From Gimesia fumaroli (GTDB taxonomy: Bacteria > Planctomycetota > Planctomycetia > Planctomycetales > Planctomycetaceae), in the NCBI RefSeq assembly GCF_007754425.1, contig NZ_CP037452.1:4749164-4813163 (forward strand): a stretch of 64,000 nucleotides of DNA. The letters run 5' to 3'. A program made the translations under genes and the position numbers. The notes beneath the pieces were generated by a model, which saw nothing but the letters and a program-made list of their open reading frames with translations, was not told the DNA's origin and ran no database searches. The first letter of the stretch is position 1; every line of letters starts with the position of its first letter. Below are positions 36,834 through 45,605 of the stretch, piece after piece.

Positions 36834-37079
36834 CTAATGCACTTCGCCACAAAAGCGGATGCGGAGATTGTCCAGAACTTCGATGCCCCGAGGCATGAAT
36901 TCATTCCGTTTGATTCTGCCTTTCGCCTCGATTGCCTTGAGATGGCATGAGACGCCGTTTGTCGATTTGATCCCAAATGTCTGGCCAATTTCCCTTACGG
37001 TCGGCGCGCAGCCGGCTTTGAACTGGAAGACGCGGATGAAACTCAGAATCCGCTTTTGTTTTTCCGTTAATCGTTTCAT
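36834..37079 (-). CDS. Stand-alone LexA-type winged-helix DNA-binding protein
   Basis: An 81-residue protein that consists of only the LexA N-terminal DNA-binding domain: LTEKQKRILSFIRVFQFKAG, then CAPTVREIGQTFGIKSTNGVSCHLKAIEAKGRIKR and RGIEVL. The autoproteolytic S24 domain is absent, so cleavage-controlled release as in LexA is not expected. The ATG at 37079 has AAGAGA upstream. It lies between a GTCAGACCC-type motif downstream and the IS4-type insertion upstream, which starts 42 bp before its start codon and so may have separated it from its promoter. Confidence 0.75.
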   Translation of the reverse strand: MKRLTEKQKRILSFIRVFQFKAGCAPTVREIGQTFGIKSTNGVSCHLKAIEAKGRIKRNEFMPRGIEVLDNLRIRFCGEVH

Positions 37080-37120
37080 GATCGTGTCTCTTAAAAAGGA
37101 GCGTTAATGGGGGCAGACCC

Positions 37121-38832
37121 GAATGGCACTGCCGCTGTTTTTTGAGTTTGTGTTTGCGCAACGACTCCCGGGTGACGCAGTCACGGTTTTAATTTTCTGA
37201 TTTTTTGCCAGTTCGCTGGAAATTGTGTTTGGCAAAACCTTTCCTGGCATTATGCTGCGTTCTGGCAAGACCTTCCTTGGGTTGGTGTGGGTAAAACATT
37301 TGACCAAGGAAGGTTCTATGCCATTTATATCAGCTTCCCATTCGAATGCAGCATCATTTTCTCTTTTCAAACGTTCGATGATGCAAAATGCTTCGCTTCC
37401 GCTATCTGATGTGATTGATGACCAGCGCTGGCAACAAACCTTTGATGAACACGAAATCAATTTTGGTTCCGGCGAGGATGACGTTTACACACCCGCAATC
37501 ACGCTCTGGGCCTTAATTTCTCAGGTCTTCTTTTCCGGCGAGCAACGCAGCTGTAAAGCGGCCGTGATCCGTGTTGCCAGCCTGTGTGCCGCGCTGGGCC
37601 GACGGGTTTGCAGTACGAATACCAGTGCTTATTGTCGGGCGCGACTCAAAATCCCGTTTATCGTCATTCGAGACATTGTCCAACAAATTGCCGCTGATGC
37701 GGAAGCGGCCTGTGATCAGAATCGTGTCCAGACCAGAGAGCAGTCGGCGGCACGCCTCAGTCCTTCCAGCATCGCTGATGTGAAATCACGGAGCACCGGC
37801 GGTCGCATTCTGCTGGTTGATGGCTTCACCCTCACGGCCGCCGATACTCCCAAGAATCAGCGTGCCTATCCACAGAACCCGACTCAGAAACCGGGGCTCG
37901 GGTTCCCCGTTCTACGCTGCGTTTCTCTGATCTCGATGACAACCGGACTGCTGGTGGATCTAGTGAGCGGGCCTTACAGCGGAAAAGGCAGTGGCGAAAC
38001 GGCCCTGTTCTGGCAAATGCGCGATGCACTCCGACCGGGAGATACCCTGGTGGCAGACTCGTATTACTGCACGTACTGGCTGGTGAGTGCGTGCCGTGCG
38101 CGGGGCGTGCAGGTTTTGATGAAGAATCATCACCTGCGTGACGATCATCCCCAGAACGCACGGCGGCTGAGCAAACGGGAGCGACTGGTGACCTGGTCAC
38201 GACCATTGCAACGTCCTGACTGGATGCCCCGTCAGGAATTCTGGCAACAACCGCTGACGCTCACTCTGCGTCTGGTCGATGTGCAGATCAGTCAGCCGGG
38301 GTATCGCGCCAAAACGTTTACGATTGCCACCAGCATCACAGATCGGAAAGCATACCCGGCGCGCTGGATCGCCGCCGTGTATCAGAGCCGCTGGCTGATC
38401 GAACTGGATATTCGCAGCATCAAGTGTTCGCTGGGGATGGATATTCTGCGTGCGAAGTCTCCGGACATGGTGCTCACCGAACTCTGGTCGTGCCTGCTGG
38501 CGTACAATCTGATTCGGTTCAAAATGCTGCAAAGCAGTCTCTCAACAGACCGTGATCCGCGTTCCCTCTCGTTTGCCACCACGCAACAGATGCTGGCTGC
38601 CAGTTGGTTGTTGGGAGCCGTCACGAAGGTCACGGATGAGTTGGTTACACTCGGACAACAGGTTCCCAGCAGCGAACAGGTAGGCCATCGCACCGGCCGA
38701 ACAGAACCCAGAGCCAATAAACGCCGCACCAAAGTGCTGGCTCTACTGAAGCAACCCAGATGCCATTACCATCAACAACGGAAGGCAATCGTATGAACGC
38801 AAACTGTTACGCTACAACAGGCAGTGCCATTC
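37121..38832 (+). mobile_element. IS4-type insertion sequence with 11-bp target duplication
   Basis: 1712 bp bounded by exact 13-bp inverted repeats, GAATGGCACTGCC at 37121-37133 and its complement at 38820-38832. The 11 bases outside each end are identical (GGGGCAGACCC, 37110-37120 and 38833-38843), the duplication length usual for IS4 elements. The transposase gene fills it. Recent and apparently intact. Confidence 0.92.
37318..38796 (+). CDS. IS4-family transposase (DDE)
   Basis: A 492-residue DDE transposase. The acidic residues lie in ILLVDGFTLTAADTP (D1), DTLVADSYYCTYW (D2) and the IS4 YREK-like block YQSRWLIELDIRSIKCSLGMD (E). ATG 37318 has AAGGAAGG upstream; the earlier codons back to 37225 run through the element's terminal region. 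Complete, between matched ends. Confidence 0.9.
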   Translation: MPFISASHSNAASFSLFKRSMMQNASLPLSDVIDDQRWQQTFDEHEINFGSGEDDVYTPAITLWALISQVFFSGEQRSCKAAVIRVASLCAALGRRVCSTNTSAYCRARLKIPFIVIRDIVQQIAADAEAACDQNRVQTREQSAARLSPSSIADVKSRSTGGRILLVDGFTLTAADTPKNQRAYPQNPTQKPGLGFPVLRCVSLISMTTGLLVDLVSGPYSGKGSGETALFWQMRDALRPGDTLVADSYYCTYWLVSACRARGVQVLMKNHHLRDDHPQNARRLSKRERLVTWSRPLQRPDWMPRQEFWQQPLTLTLRLVDVQISQPGYRAKTFTIATSITDRKAYPARWIAAVYQSRWLIELDIRSIKCSLGMDILRAKSPDMVLTELWSCLLAYNLIRFKMLQSSLSTDRDPRSLSFATTQQMLAASWLLGAVTKVTDELVTLGQQVPSSEQVGHRTGRTEPRANKRRTKVLALLKQPRCHYHQQRKAIV

Positions 38833-38863
38833 GGGGCAGACCCCGATACGATAATATGTAAAC

Positions 38864-39298
38864 TCACGTCGCGAACAATTGATTTTCCACATCGCGAAAC
38901 GCTTTGAATTCGAGGGCGTTGCCGCTGGGGTCGAGAAAGAACATCGTGGCCTGCTCTCCCGGCTGTCCCTTAAAGCGAATGTAAGGTTCGATTACGAATT
39001 GAATTTCGTTCTCACGTAATGTTTCCGCCAGAGCCTGCCAGCGATCCATCGTGAGGACCACGCCGAAATGCGGGACGGGAACGCCGTGACCATCAACGGG
39101 ATTGACGTGTGCGGCCACAGATCCTTCCGGACCAATCGCCGGATTCAAGTGACAAACCACCTGATGCCCGAAAAAATTGAAGTCCACCCAGGTCTCGTCA
39201 CTGCGGCCTTCACTACAGCCAAGCAGACCGCCATAAAAGGCCCGGGCTTCAGCAATGTCACGCACTTGAAATGCAAGGTGAAAAGGATCGAGCTGCAT
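38864..39298 (-). CDS. VOC-family (glyoxalase/dioxygenase fold) protein
   Basis: A 144-residue single-domain vicinal-oxygen-chelate protein. It has [24 protein letters not shown] (first metal H and start of the repeat), [12 protein letters not shown] (second metal H) and [16 protein letters not shown] (final E ligand), all as in the glyoxalase/dioxygenase superfamily. The wording [16 protein letters not shown]...[16 protein letters not shown] resembles the group that includes fosmidomycin-type resistance and lactoylglutathione lyase-like proteins, but the substrate is unknown. No ribosome binding site is evident. Confidence 0.8.
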   Translation of the reverse strand: MQLDPFHLAFQVRDIAEARAFYGGLLGCSEGRSDETWVDFNFFGHQVVCHLNPAIGPEGSVAAHVNPVDGHGVPVPHFGVVLTMDRWQALAETLRENEIQFVIEPYIRFKGQPGEQATMFFLDPSGNALEFKAFRDVENQLFAT

Positions 39299-39573
39299 AG
39301 TTGATCTCGGCTGTTTGATTGTAAGGAGATGAAAACCTGCTGCATCAATCTAGCATTTACTTGCTGTGCCATCAAGGAGTAGAAAGAAGCGATAGCAAAA
39401 AGGGAGTTCCTGCTCTCGTTTTCTATATAATTTGAGGAATGTCGTGATTTTCTCTCTCAATAATTTATGAGACAGGACGAATAAACAATCTAGTCAAATT
39501 TCTCAGCATACAGATATTTCTTATACTTCCCTGCATTGTGAAAGATAGATTACTTAGACGGGACAGCTTAACC

Positions 39574-40290
39574 ATGTCAATGATTATCGACTCCCTGCGA
39601 GGAGTGGCAGGACTGTTCAAGTATGCGTTGCGCACCTTCTCCCTGACGCTGTTTGCGATTGAGTGTCTCTACGGTCCTCTTCTCACTGCGATTGTTCTCT
39701 GGATCGTTATCGCTGAAGACAGCCTGCTTCGCCTGATCCTCGCTCTCTCAATCAATGTCATTTTAGTCATGCTTCTCGGATTGTTCGTTTCGTTTCAATT
39801 TACGATGTCGAAGACCGTTTCCCGTTTTTTAGAACGGACTGCCATTGGCCGACGTATCTTTGATGCACTATTTGATCTCGTTCTGGGAATCTCTGATGAA
39901 TCGCCGGAAGGGCGTTTTTCGGCACCCCAGTCGATGCATGGAATGTCCCTCTCGGAACTGGAAGACAAGCTCAACGCAGCAGGAGATGTGCTGCTTTCAC
40001 AAAAAGTAGTGGCAGCAACCCTCCCTCGCCTTGCGCTCTGGTTTGCCGGGAAGATTCAGCGAACGCTCGTCTGGGCGACGATTCGAGTCATCATCCGCTC
40101 CTGTAGCTCAGAGGGTTCGAACTCATCAATCGATTTACTGATGTTGCGTCAGAATCTCGCCGACGTAATTGATGCAAAAATCGCAGACTATCTGAAACTG
40201 CATGCCACGCGTTTGATGATCTCGCTCTTCATCAGCGTTTCACTCCTGGCGATACTACTGGCATACGGCATTCGACAGATCCCGTTTTAA
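39574..40290 (+). CDS. Hypothetical membrane protein
   Basis: A 238-residue protein with three hydrophobic segments (CLYGPLLTAIVLWIVIA, LILALSINVILVMLLGLFVSF, and the C-terminal LMISLFISVSLLAILLAYG) and a charged soluble domain between the second and third (SESPEG-like SDESPEGRFS, MSLSELEDKLNAAGDVLLSQ). ATG 39574 (MSMIIDSLRG) is preferred over GTG 39538. No family recognised. It converges on the sulfatase gene. Confidence 0.55.
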   Translation: MSMIIDSLRGVAGLFKYALRTFSLTLFAIECLYGPLLTAIVLWIVIAEDSLLRLILALSINVILVMLLGLFVSFQFTMSKTVSRFLERTAIGRRIFDALFDLVLGISDESPEGRFSAPQSMHGMSLSELEDKLNAAGDVLLSQKVVAATLPRLALWFAGKIQRTLVWATIRVIIRSCSSEGSNSSIDLLMLRQNLADVIDAKIADYLKLHATRLMISLFISVSLLAILLAYGIRQIPF

Positions 40291-40302
40291 GCCGATTCTG
40301 AC

Positions 40303-41844
40303 TCATCGCCCGCCGTTGCTGCGCCCCTCTTTCACGTATTGTTTGAGCAAGGCATGCATTTCTTTGATCTGCTGTGGATGCTTACCGGAAACATCGGTGG
40401 TTTCTTCGATGTCTTGATCCAGATCATACAGCGTGAAGGTGACCGGGACATTTTCGTCCAGAACCTCAGCAATCGTTTTCGGGCCGCGGACTGTCAGTTT
40501 GAAAGGTCCCTGGCGGAGTGCGAAAGTGCCGTTGTGGTGATTGTGCACGATGGCTTCATGAAACGAGACGGGCCGTGCTTCACCAGTTAACGCCTTGTAG
40601 AAACTCTGCCCGTCTTCTGCGGTGTTGTCGTCCAGCTTGACGCTTAACAGCTCTGCCAGTGTGGGCAGGACATCGTTGAAGACAATCGTAGTCGAACACT
40701 GTTCGCCCGCCTTGATCGTCGCCGGCCAGCGAACAAGAAAAGGCACCCGGTGTCCCCCCTCTTCGAGGCCCCCCTTCCAGCCGGTACAGGGGCCGTTGCT
40801 GTCGTGGCCATAAATTTGTGTATCGCCGCGGACCCAGCGCTGTCGATATCCCTTCGTCCGATCGACGGGGCCATTGTCGCTGGTGAAGATCACCAGCGTG
40901 TCCTCTGCAATGCCGAGTTCATCGAGTTTCTTGAGCAGCCTGCCGACGTGGTGATCGAGTTCGACGACGAAATCGCCATACGTGCCGGCGCGGCTTTTGC
41001 CGATGAATGGTTCGTTGGGCACAATCGGATTGTGGGGCGTCGTCATCGCATAATACAAAAAGAACGGCTGATCGGGGTGCGTACGAGTCGCCGTTTCGAT
41101 GAATTCACAGGCCTTGTTTGAAAGCGTCGGCACGAGACGGTCCATCGTATAACCCTCGGCGACGATATTGTCATCCCGGCCAAACCATTCGCCGTGCTTT
41201 TTCTTTGCCTGCGCGGAAGTGAGCGTGGGAATCACGGTGACCCGATTATTCTCAATGAACGCCGCCGGGTTCATCTCCGCGGAACCGGCGGTGCCGAACG
41301 AGTAGGCAAACCCATAATCTTTCGGCCCCTTCAGTGCGGGCGAAGTAAAGTCAATGTTCTGGAAATTCTGGTAATTAGGATCGACGCGAATCTGTTCCCG
41401 CTCACTTTCGTCGTGCAGCTTCCAGTCGAGCCCCTGATGCCATTTGCCGACCAGCGCGGTTTGATAGCCGGCTGTTTCAAGCAAGTCAGCGATCGTCTTG
41501 CGTCCCGGCTCAATCAGTGTGCCGGCAAAATTCGCGAGGTTGCCCCCCGACCCCAGCCGGGTCCGCCACATATAACGACCGGTGAGCAAACCGTAGCGGG
41601 AGGGAACACAATACGAACCCGCGGCGTGGGCATCAGTAAACACCAGACTCTGCCGCGCCAGCTGATCCAGATGCGGCGTCGGAATCCGGCTCTTGCTATT
41701 GAGCGCGGTCACATCGCCATAGCCCATGTCATCGGCGAGAATGATCACCACGTTAGGCCGGTTCGGTTTCTCAGGCGCTGCGGAAAGCTCTGATAGTGAC
41801 GTCAGGGGCGAGCAACAGATCAGGATCAGTAAGATAATTCGCAT
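40303..41844 (-). CDS. Exported type I sulfatase
   Basis: A 513-residue exported arylsulfatase-type hydrolase. After the signal peptide the metal-binding motif is RPNVVIILADDMGYGDVT (D38/D39), and the formylglycine site is C79-VPSR followed by YGLLTGR; a formylglycine-generating enzyme must convert C79 and is not in the window. Later motifs include GKWHQGLDW and VIFTSDNGPVDR. Planctomycetes use many such enzymes to take up sulfated algal glycans; the substrate cannot be read. GAGGAAAA precedes the ATG. Confidence 0.9.
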   Translation of the reverse strand: MRIILLILICCSPLTSLSELSAAPEKPNRPNVVIILADDMGYGDVTALNSKSRIPTPHLDQLARQSLVFTDAHAAGSYCVPSRYGLLTGRYMWRTRLGSGGNLANFAGTLIEPGRKTIADLLETAGYQTALVGKWHQGLDWKLHDESEREQIRVDPNYQNFQNIDFTSPALKGPKDYGFAYSFGTAGSAEMNPAAFIENNRVTVIPTLTSAQAKKKHGEWFGRDDNIVAEGYTMDRLVPTLSNKACEFIETATRTHPDQPFFLYYAMTTPHNPIVPNEPFIGKSRAGTYGDFVVELDHHVGRLLKKLDELGIAEDTLVIFTSDNGPVDRTKGYRQRWVRGDTQIYGHDSNGPCTGWKGGLEEGGHRVPFLVRWPATIKAGEQCSTTIVFNDVLPTLAELLSVKLDDNTAEDGQSFYKALTGEARPVSFHEAIVHNHHNGTFALRQGPFKLTVRGPKTIAEVLDENVPVTFTLYDLDQDIEETTDVSGKHPQQIKEMHALLKQYVKEGRSNGGR

Positions 41845-42044
41845 GGTATTTTCCTCAGCAGGTCTTCTCTGGCAGGGCGGGATGCGTTTCTAAGTTCTAT
41901 TTATAAACTACACGGTGAGCAGACCGATTGGAACAGATAGATCTATCACTCTGGCATCATTAATCTCAGGTTCAAGCACTGAATTCTCGTAAATAGACAC
42001 TCAAGAATGGTTCTTGTGCTAGCAATTATGAAGTGGATTTACGG

Positions 42045-42644
42045 CTATTTGACGAGATCCATATTACGCATTATTTCATCGACGTCAAAGGAGGATTTGG
42101 TATCGAGATTCCAAATTCCATTCCAGCCGAAACGATGCCAGGCGGTTTTATCTTTGACTACGAAATCGATTTCCAGTTTCGACTGATCACGATCCAACAC
42201 GATATAGCCACTGAGACAATCGAGATTTTTTTTATCTGGAACCAGCGCATTGTCATAAAAAATGGCTGTGGCCGTCGATGTGCTGTAAACATCGCCGCGA
42301 TACGGAAACCGCATGAGAATACGTGTTAAGCGAACAGCGCCGGAAACATGTTTTTCGCCGTAGAAGAGAAACAGGACGTCCGTTGAATCCTCAGTCTCAG
42401 CCAGGGAGACCGCCATTCCGTTTTGAGATCGCAGATCAAGCTCTTTAGGAAGGTCGATTGTCGATGCCGAAAGATGCTGTTTAGGCTCGGCTGCCTGTTC
42501 GGGGTCTGAGTTTGTGCCCGTGTTTATGTTCGTCACTTGAGACTGGGGAACTGGCGGCGTGACTGGTTTTGATGCCCCAATAAAGTAGCCGACAACTCCG
42601 ACGACAACAGTGATGACTAACAGGACGATTGTTTTTGATCTCAT
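42045..42644 (-). CDS. Hypothetical membrane-anchored protein
   Basis: About 199 residues: an N-terminal anchor (MRSKTIVLLVITVVVGVVGYFIG), a Pro/Gln-rich linker (SKPVTPPVPQSQVTNINTGTN) and a soluble domain with VLFLFYGEKHVSGAVRLTRIL and GYIVLDRDQSKLEIDFV. Starts upstream of 42644 (TTG 42665, ATG 42656) are possible. No domain recognised. It stands alone between the sulfatase and another membrane protein gene. Confidence 0.5.
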   Translation of the reverse strand: MRSKTIVLLVITVVVGVVGYFIGASKPVTPPVPQSQVTNINTGTNSDPEQAAEPKQHLSASTIDLPKELDLRSQNGMAVSLAETEDSTDVLFLFYGEKHVSGAVRLTRILMRFPYRGDVYSTSTATAIFYDNALVPDKKNLDCLSGYIVLDRDQSKLEIDFVVKDKTAWHRFGWNGIWNLDTKSSFDVDEIMRNMDLVK

Positions 42645-42712
42645 CAAAACGAACATTCTAGTCAAAGCGAAAGATCATATGACAACTGGTTCAGAATCAT
42701 TGAGACCTGCCC

Positions 42713-43183
42713 TTATGCCAAACTGGATGGAACCACCTGCCTCTTTTTTCGATTAATAACCTTTGCGCGTACATAATCGAACAGGACGAGAAGCAGAAAC
42801 GCGGCTGCAATACCAATGGCCATCGCTTCATACACAGTAGGCCACCACACTATATCCAAGTTTAGCCTGTAAAAAGTGAAAGAGTAAATCCGTAAAAGTA
42901 TACGATACGACCCTATTGCTAGAAAGAAAACCACGATACGGATCGCTGAATCAAATAGTGCAACATCCAGTTTGTGAGACCGAGGCGTCAAGCGGCATAC
43001 CGATTCCCAATATAATGCAGACAATAGTAAGACCGTCATGCTGAAAATGAAATCAAGAAAGTATCCCAACGGTCGGAAATCGTTGTATGGTGTGCGAGTC
43101 CACATAAACGACACAATACCTGCCAAAACACAGCCTGCCCCAAGGTACCTCAAATGCCGAGTTCGACGCTTGAATCCTCGCAC
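42713..43183 (-). CDS. Hypothetical membrane protein
   Basis: About 156 residues with four hydrophobic segments (GAGCVLAGIVSFMW, YFLDFIFSMTVLLLSALYW, IRIVVFFLAIGSYRILL, and AIGIAAAFLLLVLFDYV) and a basic tail. GTG 43183 has GGAAGG seven bases upstream and is preferred to GTG 43198. Four-helix small membrane protein of unknown function. Confidence 0.5.
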   Translation of the reverse strand: MRGFKRRTRHLRYLGAGCVLAGIVSFMWTRTPYNDFRPLGYFLDFIFSMTVLLLSALYWESVCRLTPRSHKLDVALFDSAIRIVVFFLAIGSYRILLRIYSFTFYRLNLDIVWWPTVYEAMAIGIAAAFLLLVLFDYVRAKVINRKKRQVVPSSLA

Positions 43184-43290
43184 TTTTTTTCCTTCCACTT
43201 TACGGATTTTTCTTGGTAGAGAACACCTAAAGAGGACAGGCCTGAAATCATCCAGACCTGCCCCCTTGATTAGAATACGTCGGATTTACA

Positions 43291-45048
43291 TCACTCCTCT
43301 TCCCCAGAGGTCTCCTCCGATATCGGCGGCAGCAAATCGGCTTCTGGCGGCGTCTCTTTTCGGGGCAATAACCACGCATACTCCGGCAGCCAGCGGGCTT
43401 TGTGGGCGCTGATCAGGAAGGCGATCAACAAAGCGGCCACCGACCAGACAAAGGCGGTCACCGCTGCGGGGCTGAGGACTTTGGTCGCCAGCCGGAATCC
43501 GTACGCCGCACTGGTATAAACTAAGATGCTCGTCGTACCCGTAAAGGAATACCAGAACCAGCGCAGGGACCAGATGCGGGCGATCAACAGACAGCCGACG
43601 GCCCACGAAACCACATACGTCAGTCGCCAGAGAAACGGAATTTCGACCGCACGCGTACTCCAGATGACAACCACCGAAACCAGAGGAATCAACAGCGCAC
43701 TCGCACATTGCAAAACCCGGCTGAAATCATCTTTCATCGTCAGCCCCAGCACCAGTGCCGTGATCCACAACAAATGAAAACAGACTGTGAAACGGTATTC
43801 AAACAGAATCGTCTCTGGAATAACAAGCCAGATTCCCAACGTCGCCGCGACGATACCCGCGGTGCAGATTCCCGAGGAACGTTTGCGAAGTCCCAATCCC
43901 AGCAGCAAAACTCCATCCAGAAGTAACGGCCAGGGTGTGGGATCGATGAGAGACCCCGAACCCTGTGTCTGGGGGCCGACGATCGCGAAGAGTGCGATTG
44001 CGCCCATCCCTGCCCCAACTGCGCCGGGCACACGTCGCACCGCAGCCCAGAGATAAAAGCCCACCAGCAACCAGAGCGTGATCCAGATCGGCGAGCCGAT
44101 GACATCGGTCACTTTGAAAAGAAAACCCAGGTGGACTCGCCCCGTCGCTGCAGGCATTGCCAGCAACAGTAACAACGGAGAGAAGCGGATCACGCCTGCT
44201 TGAAACTTTTGATTCCCCGTCACCAGGCTTCCTTCCAGCAGCAACAGGAGTAAGACGAACCCAAGTGGAATCAAAAAGTAGAAGCCCCACAACGTATCAA
44301 ACGAAATCATTCGGGGGCCGCTTCCCGATGTAATCCACATCGGCCCGGCAGGACCAAACGTAAGGCACAGTGCAAACGAGCGCAGGGCAACACAAGCGGC
44401 GATCACGCCGAAGGCAATCCAGGGAAACAGAGGCCAGCCCCAGGGCGTGCCGTTCCCTTTGACATAACTGACGCCGCCTCGAATCGCGGGCAGCAGACAC
44501 AAAAACAGAACAGACGCGACGACAGGAAACAGAAACAGCGTCCATTCCAGTGAGGCAGCGGAACGTGGATGCATTTCAGGAGAACACCACCAGGGCGCGA
44601 AATAAAACAACGCCAGAAACAGATGATAGGGAATCCGATAACGGGCCCCGAATCGGATACCTGTCCCCCATAGGACGGCTTCAGATACAAGCGCCGAAAA
44701 CAGAAAGCCGGCAATCATCAGGGTCATTCCCTCTTGGGGGGTGATCCGGGAAAACAGATCATCCATACTGACCGAAACCCCGAGAAACAACAGCAGCAGG
44801 ATCAGCAGAATCGACCGGGCATCTTCCCAGACTTTGCCCCAACGCACAATCAGCACGCCAATCCCCGCCAGTAACAGGGTATACCCGGCGAGCACTCCCA
44901 TCATGATCCAGCAGTTGATGGAACCGATCTCAATGGTTCCGTAAGCGGACCGCACGGCGAACAACATCAATACCGCACTAATAACATAGAACGGATTGTG
45001 GTTGTAGAGGTAACTAAAGACCGAGCGGTGAGAAGCAGACGCAGACAT
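43291..45048 (-). CDS. Large hypothetical polytopic membrane protein
   Basis: A 585-residue protein with about 14-16 hydrophobic segments and few charged loops, with no motif I recognise as a transporter or enzyme. Segments such as YTLLLAGIGVLIVRW, LILLLLFLGVSVSM, FYFLIPLGFVLLLLLL and ATLGIWLVIPETILF run nearly end to end. The C-terminal tail is acidic and proline-rich (RKETPPEADLLPPISEETSGEEE). AGGAGG lies before the ATG. Function unknown; planctomycete genomes hold several such proteins. Confidence 0.65.
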   Translation of the reverse strand: MSASASHRSVFSYLYNHNPFYVISAVLMLFAVRSAYGTIEIGSINCWIMMGVLAGYTLLLAGIGVLIVRWGKVWEDARSILLILLLLFLGVSVSMDDLFSRITPQEGMTLMIAGFLFSALVSEAVLWGTGIRFGARYRIPYHLFLALFYFAPWWCSPEMHPRSAASLEWTLFLFPVVASVLFLCLLPAIRGGVSYVKGNGTPWGWPLFPWIAFGVIAACVALRSFALCLTFGPAGPMWITSGSGPRMISFDTLWGFYFLIPLGFVLLLLLLEGSLVTGNQKFQAGVIRFSPLLLLLAMPAATGRVHLGFLFKVTDVIGSPIWITLWLLVGFYLWAAVRRVPGAVGAGMGAIALFAIVGPQTQGSGSLIDPTPWPLLLDGVLLLGLGLRKRSSGICTAGIVAATLGIWLVIPETILFEYRFTVCFHLLWITALVLGLTMKDDFSRVLQCASALLIPLVSVVVIWSTRAVEIPFLWRLTYVVSWAVGCLLIARIWSLRWFWYSFTGTTSILVYTSAAYGFRLATKVLSPAAVTAFVWSVAALLIAFLISAHKARWLPEYAWLLPRKETPPEADLLPPISEETSGEEE

Positions 45049-45300
45049 ATCAGCCTCCTCTCAAGAAATGAAATAAAAAATATAAGACCCCAAGAACAGG
45101 GGATAAAAAGACAGGTTCACTTCTATTGAAAACGCATTATAACAAAATTGTTTAAATTGTTATACAAAATTCTGATCGACCATCAGAATTGGGAACGCAG
45201 GAACGTCGTTGAATACAATATAAAACTCCCGTGTACCAACGCTCGACTTGCCCAACCGTGCTCGTTCGATTTCAGTGAGACCATTCCAACCCGTGTTGCA

Positions 45301-45333
45301 GTAGGGTGCGGCCCTATGTAGCCGCCCGCAGGG
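45301..45333 (+). repeat. Dispersed hairpin repeat family A, copy 5
   Basis: Flank GTAGGGT, stem GCGGC / GCCGC around CCTATGTA, flank CCGCAGGG. Confidence 0.6.
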
Positions 45334-45405
45334 ACAGGGTGGTATTTGTGCCAACATTCGAACGCTTCAACTGATCCCGTCCACAGAAGAATAGAGTTGA
45401 TTGCC

Positions 45406-45437
45406 ACCAGGCGGGCGAGCACATAGGCTCGCCCCAA
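45406..45437 (-). repeat. Dispersed hairpin repeat family A, copy 6
   Basis: Minus strand: perfect 8-bp stem GGGCGAGC / GCTCGCCC around CTATGT, with the flank CGCCTGG. Confidence 0.7.
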
Positions 45438-45534
45438 AGATGATCAGGGGTCGGTTTGTTTTTTATCCAATACACTCAAATCAGCTCATTTTCAGTCCAT
45501 TATGGCGATCTCTCTGATATCACGGAAAATTGTG

Positions 45535-45561
45535 TTGCAACTCGGTATAAAATGTTATAAT
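45535..45561 (+). promoter_or_regulatory. Candidate sigma-70 promoter for the DUF1501 gene
   Basis: TTGCAA (45535-45540) and a perfect TATAAT (45556-45561) are 15 bases apart, slightly short. The start codon lies about 45 bp further on. Confidence 0.4.
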
Positions 45562-45605
45562 CCACGCATCGAATTTGGTTTATACGATTTTCAGTGAGAT
45601 TGCGC

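Larger units (their letters stand above)
45049..45605. other. Intergenic stretch with two inverted family A hairpins and a promoter
   Basis: No gene. Family A copies 5 (45301-45333, +) and 6 (45406-45437, -) face each other about 100 bp apart. The region near 45131-45180 is AT-rich. A promoter-like pair lies at 45535-45561 before the DUF1501 gene. Confidence 0.55.

Noticed and set aside
40111-40130. A GGTTCGAA string resembling a tRNA T-arm
   Set aside because: It lies within the frame of the membrane protein gene and no cloverleaf arms surround it.
45160-45437. Small minus-strand frames in the 45-kb gap
   Set aside because: They run through family A hairpin repeats and have no ribosome binding site or conserved motif.
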